From Caulobacter vibrioides OR37 (lineage in GTDB: Bacteria; Pseudomonadota; Alphaproteobacteria; Caulobacterales; Caulobacteraceae): a stretch of DNA of 64,000 nt. Shown here piece by piece: positions 28,531 to 36,588 of this stretch; the stretch's first letter is position 1; the number at the start of each line of letters is the position of its first letter. The notes under the pieces are model-generated. The model saw only the letters and a list, made by a program, of their open reading frames with translations, was not told where the DNA came from and searched no databases. The stretch spans positions 1-64,000 of the forward strand of contig NZ_APMP01000012.1 in the NCBI RefSeq assembly GCF_000372645.1. The letters run 5' to 3'. The position numbers were made by a program, and so were the translations under genes.

Positions 28531-29205
28531 ATGCTGACCCTGCTGGGCGTGCTGGTGGTGATGCTGGGCTTCGCCCTGCGCTTCAATCCGCTTCTGGTGG
28601 TGATCGCCGCCGCGATGACCTCGGGCCTGGCCGCCGGGCTGTCGCCGATCGAGGTGCTGACCGTCTTTGGCAAGGCGTTCCGGACCAATCGCTATGTCAG
28701 CGTCGCCTGGCTGGTCTTGCCGGCTGTCGGCGTTCTGGAGCGGGCGGGCCTGAAGGAACAGGCTCGGACGACGATCCTGAGGCTGAAGGCGGCCAGCGCG
28801 GGGCGGATCCTGATCGCGTATCTGGCCCTGCGCCAGCTGTCCGCCGCCCTTGGCCTGACCCAAGCGGCCGGTCACGCCCAGACCGTGCGGCCCCTGCTGG
28901 CCCCGATGACCGAGGCCGCCGCCGAGGCCCGGGCCGGAGGAGCCCTGTCCGACAACAGCCGCGAGCGCGTTCGGGCGATGAGCGCGGCCACCGACAATGT
29001 CGGCCTGTTCTTCGGCGAGGACATCTTCCTGGCCATCGGCTCGATCCTGCTGATCGTCGGCTTTCTGGACCAGAGCGGCCTGACCGTGGAGCCGCTGGCC
29101 CTGTCGGTCTGGGCCATCCCCAGCGCCCTAGCCGCCTTCGTCGTCCATGGCGCGCGGTTGCTGCTGTTCGACCGCGGCCTCGTCAAGGACGAGGTGGGCG
29201 AATGA
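28531..29205 (+). CDS. DUF969 family membrane protein (putative transporter subunit)
   Basis: 224-residue integral membrane protein with about six hydrophobic helices (LTLLGVLVVMLGFALRF at the start, AIGSILLIVGFLD late). The conserved stretch FRTNRYVSVAWLVLPAVGVLERAGL and SAATDNVGLFFGEDIFLAIGS match DUF969. DUF969 and DUF979 occur as neighbouring pairs. From memory, some are annotated as a two-subunit 5-oxoproline transporter because they lie beside pyrrolidone peptidase or 5-oxoprolinase genes; neither is present here. The stop overlaps the next start by 4 bases. Confidence 0.87.
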   Translation: MLTLLGVLVVMLGFALRFNPLLVVIAAAMTSGLAAGLSPIEVLTVFGKAFRTNRYVSVAWLVLPAVGVLERAGLKEQARTTILRLKAASAGRILIAYLALRQLSAALGLTQAAGHAQTVRPLLAPMTEAAAEARAGGALSDNSRERVRAMSAATDNVGLFFGEDIFLAIGSILLIVGFLDQSGLTVEPLALSVWAIPSALAAFVVHGARLLLFDRGLVKDEVGE

Positions 29206-30158
29206 TCGGCCTGACGTTCGTATATCCGCTGGCCGGTCTGGTGTTCGGAGCCTTCGCGGCGCTGAGCGCCTTCGACCGCGAGAACCCGAAGCGTTTGGGA
29301 AACGCCGTTTTTTGGGGCCTGTTCGCCGTTTGCTTCCTGGTGGGAGACCGTCTCGGCGATCTTGGCAATGGCGTCCTGGCCCTGGCGCTGGCCCTGATCG
29401 CGGGCGCCGGCCAGCTGGGCGTCGGCAAGCCTCGGACCACGACCAGCGAAGAGCGGGAGCGTCTGGCGCGGGTTCACGGCGCCAAGCTTTTCCTGCCCGC
29501 CCTGCTCATTCCCGTCACGGTCCTGGTCGGCGCCCTGACCCTGAAGCGTCTTTCCGTGCATGGCGCGCCGCTGGTCGATCCCAAGCAGGCGACGCTGGTC
29601 GCCCTGGTCCTGGCGTCTCTGGCCGCGACGCTGCTGGCCAAGATCCTGTTCCGTCAGCCGGCGTCGGCCCCGCTGCAGGAGGGCCGACGCCTGATGGACC
29701 TGGTCGGCTGGGCCGCGCTGCTGCCGCAGATGCTGGCCGCCCTGGGGGCGGTCTTCGCCGTCGCCGGCGTCGGCAAGACCATCGGCGACCTTGTCGCCCA
29801 CGTGACCCCGGTCGACAGCCGCCTGGCCGCCGTCACCGCCTACTGCCTGGGCATGGCCGTCTTCACCATGATGATGGGCAACGCCTTCGCGGCCTTTCCC
29901 GTCCTGACCGCGGGCGTCGCCCTCCCCCTCGTCATCGGCCGTTTCCATGGCGATCCGGCCGTCGTCTGCGCCATCGGCATGTTGTCCGGCTTCTGCGGAA
30001 CGCTGCTGACGCCGCTGGCGGCGAATTTCAACCTTGTGCCGGCGGCGCTGCTACAGTTGAAGGACCGCTACGCCGTGATCCGCGCCCAGGCGCCGACTGC
30101 GGCGGTGATGCTGATCGTCAACGTGGTCCTGATGAACACCCTCGCCTTCCGCCGATGA
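29202..30158 (+). CDS. DUF979 family membrane protein (putative transporter subunit)
   Basis: 318-residue polytopic membrane protein with about nine hydrophobic segments. Conserved parts are FVYPLAGLVFGAFAALSAFD, GWAALLPQMLAALGAVF, MAVFTMMMGNAFAAFPVLTA and MLSGFCGTLLTPLAANFN. It is the partner of the DUF969 protein and overlaps it by 4 bases; it also overlaps the DUF2891 gene by 4. Together they probably form one permease. The substrate is not established in this context. Confidence 0.87.
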   Translation: MIGLTFVYPLAGLVFGAFAALSAFDRENPKRLGNAVFWGLFAVCFLVGDRLGDLGNGVLALALALIAGAGQLGVGKPRTTTSEERERLARVHGAKLFLPALLIPVTVLVGALTLKRLSVHGAPLVDPKQATLVALVLASLAATLLAKILFRQPASAPLQEGRRLMDLVGWAALLPQMLAALGAVFAVAGVGKTIGDLVAHVTPVDSRLAAVTAYCLGMAVFTMMMGNAFAAFPVLTAGVALPLVIGRFHGDPAVVCAIGMLSGFCGTLLTPLAANFNLVPAALLQLKDRYAVIRAQAPTAAVMLIVNVVLMNTLAFRR

Positions 30159-31150
30159 GCCTCGCCCGCCACACCGCCTCGCGGTTCGCCCGGATCGCGC
30201 TGGGCCACCTGACTCGCGAATATCCCAACAAGCTGGACCACGTGATGGGCGGCGCGGACGACGTCCGCTCGCCGCGCGCGCTGCATCCGATCTTCTACGG
30301 CAGCTTCGACTGGCACTCTTGCGTGCACGGCTTTTGGCTGCTGGCCACCCTGCTGCGCCTGCGCCCGGAGATGGCCGAAGCCGAGCAGATCATCGCCCTG
30401 TTCGACGACGCCTTCACCGACGACAAGGTCGCCGTCGAGACCGCGTATCTGGCCCGTCCCGAAAGCCGGGGCTTCGAGCGCCCCTATGGCTGGGCCTGGA
30501 GCCTGATGCTGCAGGCCGAGTTGCTGCGCCACGACCGTCCCTGGGCCAGAACACACGCGCCGCTGGCCGCCGCCTTCGCCGACCGGTTCCGCGCCTTCCT
30601 GCCGCTGGCCGACTATCCCGTGCGCGCGGGCACCCACTACAACACCGCGTTCGCCCTGGTCCTGGCCAGCGAATACGCCGACATGACGGGCGACGAGGCC
30701 TTCCGCGAGATCCTGCGGTCCCGCGCGCTCGTCTGGTACGGCCAGGACGCGGCCTGCCAGGCCTGGGAGCCGTCGGGCGACGACTTCCTCTCGCCCGCCT
30801 TGATCGAGGCCGAGGCCATGCGCCGTCTGTTGCCGCGCGAGCGGTTCGAGCTGTGGTTCCCGCGCTTCCTGCCAGACCTGGCGCGCGGCCAGCCGGCGAC
30901 GCTGTTCACGCCGGCGCGGGTCAGCGATCGCAGCGACGGCAAGATCGCGCACCTGGACGGCCTGAACCTCTCTCGCGCCTGGTGCTGGCGGACCCTCGCG
31001 ATCGCCCTGCCCGAAACCGATCCGGCCAAACCCCGGGCCATCAACGCCGCCCTGAATCATCTGGCGGCGGCGATCCCTCATGTCTCCGGTGATTACATGG
31101 GCGAGCATTGGCTGGCCACCTACGCCTTGCTGGCGCTGGAAAACGGCTAG
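30155..31150 (+). CDS. DUF2891 family protein
   Basis: 331-residue soluble protein, probably an alpha/alpha barrel of the glycosidase or epimerase type. Conserved features are HPIFYGSFDWHSCVHGFWLL, RPYGWAWSLMLQAELL-type FERPYGWAWSLML, HYNTAFALVLASEYA, CQAWEPSGDDFLSPALIEA and GDYMGEHWLATYALL. No signal peptide is visible. It is the third gene of a tightly overlapping operon with the DUF969/DUF979 pair, so its job is likely linked to what the permease carries. No activity has been established that I know of. Confidence 0.85.
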   Translation: MSLARHTASRFARIALGHLTREYPNKLDHVMGGADDVRSPRALHPIFYGSFDWHSCVHGFWLLATLLRLRPEMAEAEQIIALFDDAFTDDKVAVETAYLARPESRGFERPYGWAWSLMLQAELLRHDRPWARTHAPLAAAFADRFRAFLPLADYPVRAGTHYNTAFALVLASEYADMTGDEAFREILRSRALVWYGQDAACQAWEPSGDDFLSPALIEAEAMRRLLPRERFELWFPRFLPDLARGQPATLFTPARVSDRSDGKIAHLDGLNLSRAWCWRTLAIALPETDPAKPRAINAALNHLAAAIPHVSGDYMGEHWLATYALLALENG

Positions 31151-31327
31151 GTAAAGCTCGCCGAACGAGCTTTTCGCGCGCCGTAATGGCGAGATTTCGC
31201 GAGAATTCGCTCGCGACGAGAATGTCAGATCACTGTTTACATTGATTGACAATGCCTGGACGCCCCCACGCGTTAATGATGAATTCGCGGCCACCGCATG
31301 GGTCGTGCACAGCATGGAGTACGCGCC

Positions 31328-31519
31328 ATGAGGGAAGCGCTCTATCAGGACATCGAGATCGCGCCGGTCGCCGACGGCTGGCAGGTGCGCCAAGCCGGAA
31401 AGGCGCTGAACAAGTTCGAGTCCGTCGAGAAGGCCTATCAGCACGCGCTGACCCTATGCGGCGAACTCTTCGAACGCGGCGTCCATTCCCGCGTCTACGA
31501 GCTGCCGGCCGCCGCCTGA
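31328..31519 (+). CDS. Small protein, DUF2188-like
   Basis: 63-residue product starting MREALYQDIEIAPVADGWQVR, with GGAG 9-12 bases upstream of the ATG. The pattern of a short beta meander with DGWQVRQAGKALNKFESVEK followed by a helix (AYQHALTLCGELFERGV) resembles DUF2188-type proteins but the match is by eye only. It is followed 8 bases later by the next small gene, so the two are probably co-transcribed. Confidence 0.65.
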   Translation: MREALYQDIEIAPVADGWQVRQAGKALNKFESVEKAYQHALTLCGELFERGVHSRVYELPAAA

Positions 31520-31527
31520 ACGCTCCC

Positions 31528-31866
31528 GTGATCGCCGCCAACGACATCGCCGCCGCTCGGCGGCGCCGTCTGGTCCGCCAGGGCCTGACCTCGCCGCTGA
31601 TCGGCGAAATCGTCGAGGCGTTGCTGACCCTGGGCGGACAAGCCAGCGCCAGCTTGGTGGCCGACACCGTGGCCCTGCGACGCGGCGGCCGCCGGGCGTC
31701 GGCGGCCTTGGTCGCCGAACTGGCCCTGGCGCTGGAGCTGCATCGCGGCCATGCGGCGAGTTTGGACCTTCCGGAAATGATTACCGTGGGGCCCAAGGGT
31801 TGGGCCCTGACCGGCCGCGCCCACCTCTTCCTGCGGCGCGGCTTGAGGAACCACGTCCGTGGTTGA
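31528..31866 (+). CDS. Hypothetical protein, 112 residues
   Basis: Starts at GTG (VIAANDIAAARRRRLVRQGL), 8 bases after the preceding small gene. It is helical and alanine-rich, with a possible winged-helix pattern (SPLIGEIVEALLTLGGQASA then LVADTVALRRGGRR) and a basic tail. I recognise no named family. It could be a small DNA-binding protein, which is inference only. Confidence 0.55.
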   Translation: MIAANDIAAARRRRLVRQGLTSPLIGEIVEALLTLGGQASASLVADTVALRRGGRRASAALVAELALALELHRGHAASLDLPEMITVGPKGWALTGRAHLFLRRGLRNHVRG

Positions 31867-31876
31867 GGACCGGCCG

Positions 31877-31969
31877 ATGATTCCAAGAGGTCTGCGCGTC
31901 TATCTGGTCATCAGCGGCGTGGCCTTCGCCCTGGGCCTGCTGATCGGATTTAGCGCCCATCCCGTTTAG
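31877..31969 (+). CDS. Possible 30-residue single-pass membrane peptide
   Basis: Reading frame ATG at 31877, 10 bases after the previous stop, encoding MIPRGLRVYLVISGVAFALG and ten more residues: two arginines, then about 20 hydrophobic residues, then SAHPV. Such a pattern fits a small inner-membrane protein. Its TAG stop is the first three bases of the palindromic repeat. No clear ribosome site beyond GAGGACCG. Evidence is limited to topology and spacing. Confidence 0.45.
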   Translation: MIPRGLRVYLVISGVAFALGLLIGFSAHPV

Positions 31970-32079
31970 AGCGTGATAGCCGAAAGTGTGAGCGGTTTCG
32001 GCGGTTATCACGCTCTAAATGTTTGATTTAGAGCCTTATTTTCCGCTCGAATGATTCCATTCGAGCGGATAAGGCTCTA
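31967..32079. repeat. TAG-ended palindromic repeat (copy 3)
   Basis: Full copy with both palindromes (TAGAGCGTGATA..TATCACGCTCTA analogue and TAGAGCCTTAT..ATAAGGCTCTA) and the central GATTC. One base shorter than copy 4 in the T-run. Unlike the others it does not lie between convergent long genes: it follows the 30-residue frame and precedes a rightward gene. Confidence 0.9.
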
Positions 32080-32191
32080 GGGCCGTCGCCTTCCTCCAAA
32101 ATGAACCGAACCTGACCGGCCGGCTCCCGACGAGTTCATGTCGGACGCGCCACATTCGCCTGGCTCACGTCGAGCAAGGAGAATGCGAGCG

Positions 32192-32584
32192 ATGGTTACC
32201 TCGAAAAAGTTGGCGGTCGCCGCGGCCGCCGCCCTAGCTTCGTTGACCGCCCTGACGGCCGCCGCGCCGGCTTCGGCCCAGGATTGGGGATGGGGTTATC
32301 GCCCCTGGTCGGGCTATGACGCGCCCGCCTATGGCCGTCCGGCGCGCGACCTCTTCGAGCGGGAACGCCGGATCGATCAGTGGCTCCGCAACAGCCAGGA
32401 CGAAGAGCGGATCGACGACTGGCGGGCCGCCCGGCTGAGGCGCGAACTGGACGGCATTCGGGGTTGGACGTTCCGGGAAGCGCGGGAACACCGCGGCTTC
32501 CTGCCTGATTACGACTTCAACCGCATCTCGGCGCGACTGGACGATTTGGCCGGCCGCATCCGCGACGCGCAGTACCAGGGTTAG
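32192..32584 (+). CDS. Exported hypothetical protein, aromatic- and charge-rich
   Basis: 130-residue protein with a signal peptide (MVTSKKLAVAAAAALASL, cleavage near ASAQD). The mature part starts with a Trp/Tyr/Gly-rich segment (DWGWGYRPWSGYDAP) and continues with Arg/Asp-rich helices (FERERRIDQWLRNSQDEERI). The ATG at 32192 follows AAGGAG by 11 bases; an ATG at 32183 is also possible. Probably a periplasmic protein; no family assigned. Confidence 0.75.
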   Translation: MVTSKKLAVAAAAALASLTALTAAAPASAQDWGWGYRPWSGYDAPAYGRPARDLFERERRIDQWLRNSQDEERIDDWRAARLRRELDGIRGWTFREAREHRGFLPDYDFNRISARLDDLAGRIRDAQYQG

Positions 32585-32600
32585 AGACCGGACGGAGAAC

Positions 32601-32627
32601 GCGGCCCGCCAGCCGATGGCGGGCCGC
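32601..32627. terminator. Strong hairpin after 32584 gene
   Basis: GCGGCCCGCCA (32601-32611) pairs perfectly with TGGCGGGCCGC (32617-32627) around a 5-base loop. No T-run follows. It lies 16 bases after the stop codon and before palindromic repeat copy 4. Confidence 0.5.
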
Positions 32628-32660
32628 GAGACGGCTCTCGGCCCGCCACCGGCGTTCCCT

Positions 32661-32774
32661 TAGAGCGTGATAGCCGAAAGTGTGAGCGGTTTCGGCGGTT
32701 ATCACGCTCTAAATGTTTGATTTAGAGCCTTATTTTTCCGCTCGAATGATTCCATTCGAGCGGATAAGGCTCTA
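32661..32774. repeat. TAG-ended palindromic repeat (copy 4)
   Basis: Full 114-base copy, identical to copy 3 apart from one extra T. It lies between convergent genes. Its last three bases (32772-32774) are the smpB stop codon read from the minus strand. The central GATTC is intact. Confidence 0.9.
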
Positions 32775-33227
32775 GTCGCGATCGCCCTTCATCAGGCGCG
32801 CCTTGTCGCGCTGCCAGTCGCGCGCGGCTTCAGTCTCGCGCTTGTCGTGCAGCTTCTTGCCCTTGGCCAAGCCGATCTCCAGCTTGGCCAGCCCCTTGTC
32901 GTTCCAATAGAGCTTGAGCGGGATCATCGTGCGGCCATCGCGCTGCACCGCGCCGATCAGCTTGTCGATCTGTTTGCGATGCAGCAGCAGCTTACGATGG
33001 CGGCGCGGCTCGTGATTGAAGCGATTGGCGTGGCCGTAGGGCGGGATGTCGGCGTTGATCAGCTTGATCTCACGCCCTTCGACCGAGGCGTAGGACTCCG
33101 CGATGTTGGCCCGTCCGACGCGCAGCGACTTGACCTCGGTGCCGGTCAGCATGATGCCGGCCTCGAACGTCTCCTCGATAAAGTAGTCGTACCGGGCGCG
33201 CCGGTTCTCCGCGATCGGCTTGGTCAT
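32772..33227 (-). CDS. smpB: SsrA-binding protein
   Basis: Binds tmRNA and brings it to stalled ribosomes for trans-translation. The 151-residue protein starts [20 protein letters not shown] and contains [41 protein letters not shown], and [14 protein letters not shown]. It ends with the conserved basic tail ([13 protein letters not shown]). The stop is supplied by a palindromic repeat. It starts 2 bases after dapA ends, so they form an operon. Confidence 0.96.
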   Translation of the reverse strand: MTKPIAENRRARYDYFIEETFEAGIMLTGTEVKSLRVGRANIAESYASVEGREIKLINADIPPYGHANRFNHEPRRHRKLLLHRKQIDKLIGAVQRDGRTMIPLKLYWNDKGLAKLEIGLAKGKKLHDKRETEAARDWQRDKARLMKGDRD

Positions 33228-33229
33228 TC

Positions 33230-34111
33230 CTAAAGACCGGCCTCGCGCATGGCCGCCAGGATCGTCGGACGCACGGCTTCGGCGCAGGGCACGATCGGCA
33301 GGCGGACGTCTTCCAGGCAGAGGCCCAGCTGGGCCAGGGCGAACTTGGTCGGGGCCGGCGAGGAATCCAGGAACAGCGCCTTGTGCAGCCGCACCAGGCG
33401 ATCCTGCCAGTAGAGCCCGGTCTCCCACTGCCCTTGCATGCAGGCGTTCATGAAGGCGGCGCAGGCGTCGGGCGCGACGTTCGACGTGACCGAGATCACG
33501 CCATGCCCGCCGTGCGCCATGTAACCCAGGGCGGTTGGATCATCGCCGGTCAGCATGATCCAATCGGGGCCGCACGTCAGGCGCTGCAGGCTGATGCGCG
33601 TCAGGTCGCCGGTGGCGTCCTTGATCCCGACGATATTGGGCAGCTTGGCCAAACGCGCCAGGGTGTCGTTGGAGATGTCGACCCCCGTGCGCCCGGGCAC
33701 GTTGTAGACGAACACCGGCAGCTCGACCGCGTCGTTGATCGCCTTGTAGTGCTGGTACATGCCCTCCTGGCTGGGACGATTGTAATAGGGCGTCACCACC
33801 AGGCAGGCGTCGGCGCCCACGGCCTTGGCGTGGGCGGCCAGCTCGATGGCCTCGTCGGTCGAATTGCTGCCCGCGCCGGCGATCACCGGCACGCGGCCCG
33901 CCGTCGTCTTCACGCACAGCTCGACCACGCGCTTGTGCTCCTCGTGCGAGAGGGTCGAGGTTTCGCCCGTCGTGCCCACCGGCACCAAGCCGTGAACGCC
34001 GCCGGCGATCTGGCGCTCGACCAGGGCGACGAAGGCTTTTTCGTCCACCTCACCGTCGCGGAACGGCGTGACGAGGGCAGGAAGAACGCCCTTGAAGTGA
34101 GACTGGACCAT
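33230..34111 (-). CDS. dapA: 4-hydroxy-tetrahydrodipicolinate synthase
   Basis: Condenses pyruvate with aspartate semialdehyde in lysine and diaminopimelate synthesis. The 293-residue TIM barrel starts [20 protein letters not shown]. It has [38 protein letters not shown] (catalytic tyrosine), and [12 protein letters not shown] (Schiff-base lysine). The 21 upstream in-frame codons are not conserved. Divergent from the lytic transglycosylase gene. Confidence 0.96.
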   Translation of the reverse strand: MVQSHFKGVLPALVTPFRDGEVDEKAFVALVERQIAGGVHGLVPVGTTGETSTLSHEEHKRVVELCVKTTAGRVPVIAGAGSNSTDEAIELAAHAKAVGADACLVVTPYYNRPSQEGMYQHYKAINDAVELPVFVYNVPGRTGVDISNDTLARLAKLPNIVGIKDATGDLTRISLQRLTCGPDWIMLTGDDPTALGYMAHGGHGVISVTSNVAPDACAAFMNACMQGQWETGLYWQDRLVRLHKALFLDSSPAPTKFALAQLGLCLEDVRLPIVPCAEAVRPTILAAMREAGL

Positions 34112-34294
34112 GACTTGCAAATTGCCGTGAGGAAGCGCCGCGGGGTGTTGCGGCAGGAGGATGGGGGCGGACAATATGTCTCTGCCCCGCCGTTCCGCAA
34201 CCGCCGGCCGGCGCGGTTCGTGGGGCAGCCCGGGATTTGATGGGGGAACCGCGCCCGGTCAAGCCCGCCAACCCGACTTTAAAACCTATTAGGG

Positions 34295-34331
34295 CCTGAA
34301 TCGTCGCATAGGGACGGAGACGAGATTCAGG
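34295..34331. promoter_or_regulatory. Inverted repeat with two GANTC sites upstream of lytic transglycosylase
   Basis: CCTGAATC (34295-34302) and GATTCAGG (34324-34331) form an 8-base inverted pair separated by 21 bases. Each arm contains a CcrM-type GANTC site. It sits 38 bases before the TTG start of the transglycosylase, so it may be an operator, a methylation-sensitive promoter element or a leader hairpin. Confidence 0.45.
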
Positions 34332-34368
34332 TAAAATCCGGACTTAAGAGTCTGGCGAGGAGAGCGTT

Positions 34369-36477
34369 TTGGTTTCAGTGCTGCGTCGTCTGCTGCTTGG
34401 AGGGGCTTGCATAGTGGCCGCGGTCGGCGTCGCGGACGCCCAGACGGCGTCGCCCTATGCGACCCCGGGCGCGGCCCAACCGGGCGGCGGCCTGATCACC
34501 ACGCCGCCGACGGCGGTCTCCTCATCGCTATCCGACACCGACGCCGCCAACCTGAGAACCGCGATTTCGGCCGCCAAGCGCGGCGACGTCTCCGGCGCTC
34601 GCGCCGCGATGCAGAGCCTCGAGGATCCGATCGCGCGCAAGATCGCCCAGTGGACTCTGGTGGACAGCAACGCCGAGGCGCTGAGCTTCTTCGAATTGGA
34701 CGCCGCGCGCCGGGATCTGGCCGGCTGGCCGCGTGGCGCGCGCCGCGACGCCGCCACCGAGAAGGCCCTGTCGACCTCGGGCCTGGATCCCGCCCGGATC
34801 GTCGCCTGGTTCGGCGGCGCGCAGCCGGCGACGGCCGAGGGCGCCATGGCCCTGGCCAGCGCCTATCAGGCGATGAACCGGCCCCAGGACGCCACGAACC
34901 TGATCCGCCGCGTCTTCCGCGACAAGGTCTTCGAGGCCGACGCCCAGCGCGCCATGATCGCCCGCTTCGGCGCGATGCTGACGCCGGACGACTACGCCCG
35001 CCGCGCCGATATCCTGCTGTACGGTCAGCAAGGGCCGGCCGCGCGGGAAATCGTCGCCATGCTGTCCGACACCGGCCAGGCCGCCGCCAAGGTGCGCATG
35101 GCCTATCGCGCCAATTCCGCCAGCGCCAACGACCTCTACAATGGCCTGACGCCCGACCTGCAGGCTTCGCCGGGCGTGGTGTTCGAGCGCGCGGCCTATC
35201 TGCGCCGCAAGGGCATGGAGACCCTGGCCATCCCCATGGTCGCCAACTTCCCGGTTCCGCCGACCGAGGAGGCCTCCACGGCGATCTGGAAGGAGCGCAA
35301 GCAGCTGATCGTGGCGGCGCTGAAGGCCGGCGACAGCCCCGGCGCCTACGCCGCCGCCAACAACGCCCAGGCCATCGCCCCGGCCGACATCGCCGAGAGC
35401 GAGTTCTACGCCGGCTGGATCGCCCTGACCCGCTTGAAGAACCCCGACGCGGCGGCGGCTCACTTCGCCAATATCGCCGCCGTCGGCGCCTCGCCGATCA
35501 CCAAGGGCCGCGCCCTCTACTGGCAAGGCCGCGCGGCCGAGGCTCAGGGCGACCTGATCGCCGCCCAGGCCTTCTATGGCGAGGGCGCGCGCTACATCAC
35601 CACCTTCTATGGCCAGTTGTCGGCCGAGAAGGCGGGGATCAAGGAACTGCGCCTCGACCACGACCCGCTGATCACCCAGGCCGATCGCGCCCGTTTCTAT
35701 GGCCGCGAGCAGATCCGCGCCGCCCGCATCCTGGCCGACGCCGGTATCCGCGACCTGTTCAGAAGCCTGGTGCTCTATATCGACGACACCCTGCCCAACG
35801 CCGAGGAGAGCGCCCTGCTGGTCGACATGGCGCGCGGCTACGGCGATCAGGACCTGGCCATGCGTGCCGTGCGCACCGCCGCCCAGCGCGGCATCATCCT
35901 GCCCGAGCGGGGGTATCCGCTGCTGGACCACCACTTCACGCCGGGCCCGGGCGCGGCCGAGACGGCCTTCGTCTATTCGATCTCGCGCCAGGAGAGCAAT
36001 TTCGACCCCGCCGCCCGATCGGCCGTCGGCGCGCGCGGCATGATGCAGCTGATGCCGGCCACCGCCGCCATCGTCGCCCGCAAGCTGGGCGAGCCCCACA
36101 GCGTCGAGCGTCTGTCCGAGGCCTCGTACAACATGCGCCTGGGCTCGGTTTACCTGGGCGACATGATCAACAGCTTCAGCGGCTCGTACATCATGGCCTC
36201 GGCCGCCTACAACGCCGGCCCGGGTCGTCCGGCCCAGTGGGCGGGCCTCTGCGGCGACCCGCGCGGCGCGGCCACCGACCCGCTGGACTTCATCGAGTGC
36301 ATCCCGTTCTCCGAGACCCGCAACTACGTGATGCGGACCATGGAGACGACCATGGTGTACCGGGCGCGCCTGAATGGCGGCGTCGCGCCGCTGACCCTGT
36401 CGCAGGATCTCAAGCGCGGCGGCTATGTCTATTCGCCCACGGTCGCGGCCGCCTATACGCCGACGGCCCAGCCCTAG
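34369..36477 (+). CDS. Soluble lytic murein transglycosylase
   Basis: Periplasmic enzyme that cleaves peptidoglycan between MurNAc and GlcNAc. The start is TTG 34369, 6 bases after GAGGAGAG; a GTG at 34378 is an alternative. The signal peptide (VLRRLLLGGACIVAAVGVAD) is followed by a long helical superhelix (about residues 40-530). A C-terminal SLT domain follows: SRQESNFDPAARSAVGARG with the catalytic Glu, GMMQLMPATA, and ASAAYNAGPGRP. Length is 702 residues, a Slt70 layout. Its TAG stop lies in repeat copy 5. Confidence 0.94.
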   Translation: MVSVLRRLLLGGACIVAAVGVADAQTASPYATPGAAQPGGGLITTPPTAVSSSLSDTDAANLRTAISAAKRGDVSGARAAMQSLEDPIARKIAQWTLVDSNAEALSFFELDAARRDLAGWPRGARRDAATEKALSTSGLDPARIVAWFGGAQPATAEGAMALASAYQAMNRPQDATNLIRRVFRDKVFEADAQRAMIARFGAMLTPDDYARRADILLYGQQGPAAREIVAMLSDTGQAAAKVRMAYRANSASANDLYNGLTPDLQASPGVVFERAAYLRRKGMETLAIPMVANFPVPPTEEASTAIWKERKQLIVAALKAGDSPGAYAAANNAQAIAPADIAESEFYAGWIALTRLKNPDAAAAHFANIAAVGASPITKGRALYWQGRAAEAQGDLIAAQAFYGEGARYITTFYGQLSAEKAGIKELRLDHDPLITQADRARFYGREQIRAARILADAGIRDLFRSLVLYIDDTLPNAEESALLVDMARGYGDQDLAMRAVRTAAQRGIILPERGYPLLDHHFTPGPGAAETAFVYSISRQESNFDPAARSAVGARGMMQLMPATAAIVARKLGEPHSVERLSEASYNMRLGSVYLGDMINSFSGSYIMASAAYNAGPGRPAQWAGLCGDPRGAATDPLDFIECIPFSETRNYVMRTMETTMVYRARLNGGVAPLTLSQDLKRGGYVYSPTVAAAYTPTAQP

Positions 36478-36588
36478 AGCGTGATAGCCGAAAGTGTGAG
36501 CGGTTTCGGCGGTTATCACGCTCTAAATGTTTGATTTATAGCCTTATTTTTCCGCTCGAATGATTCCATTCGAGCGGATAAGGCTCTA
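36475..36588. repeat. TAG-ended palindromic repeat (copy 5)
   Basis: Full-length copy between convergent genes. Both ends supply stop codons: 36475-36477 for the transglycosylase and 36586-36588 for the ABC ATPase. One base differs in the second palindrome's left end (TATAGCC for TAGAGCC), while the right end and central GATTC are intact. Confidence 0.9.

Noticed and set aside
31220..31260. CATTG-ATTGA-CAATG inverted pair as operator
   Set aside because: Short arms with no second copy and no clear promoter partner; not enough to call a site.
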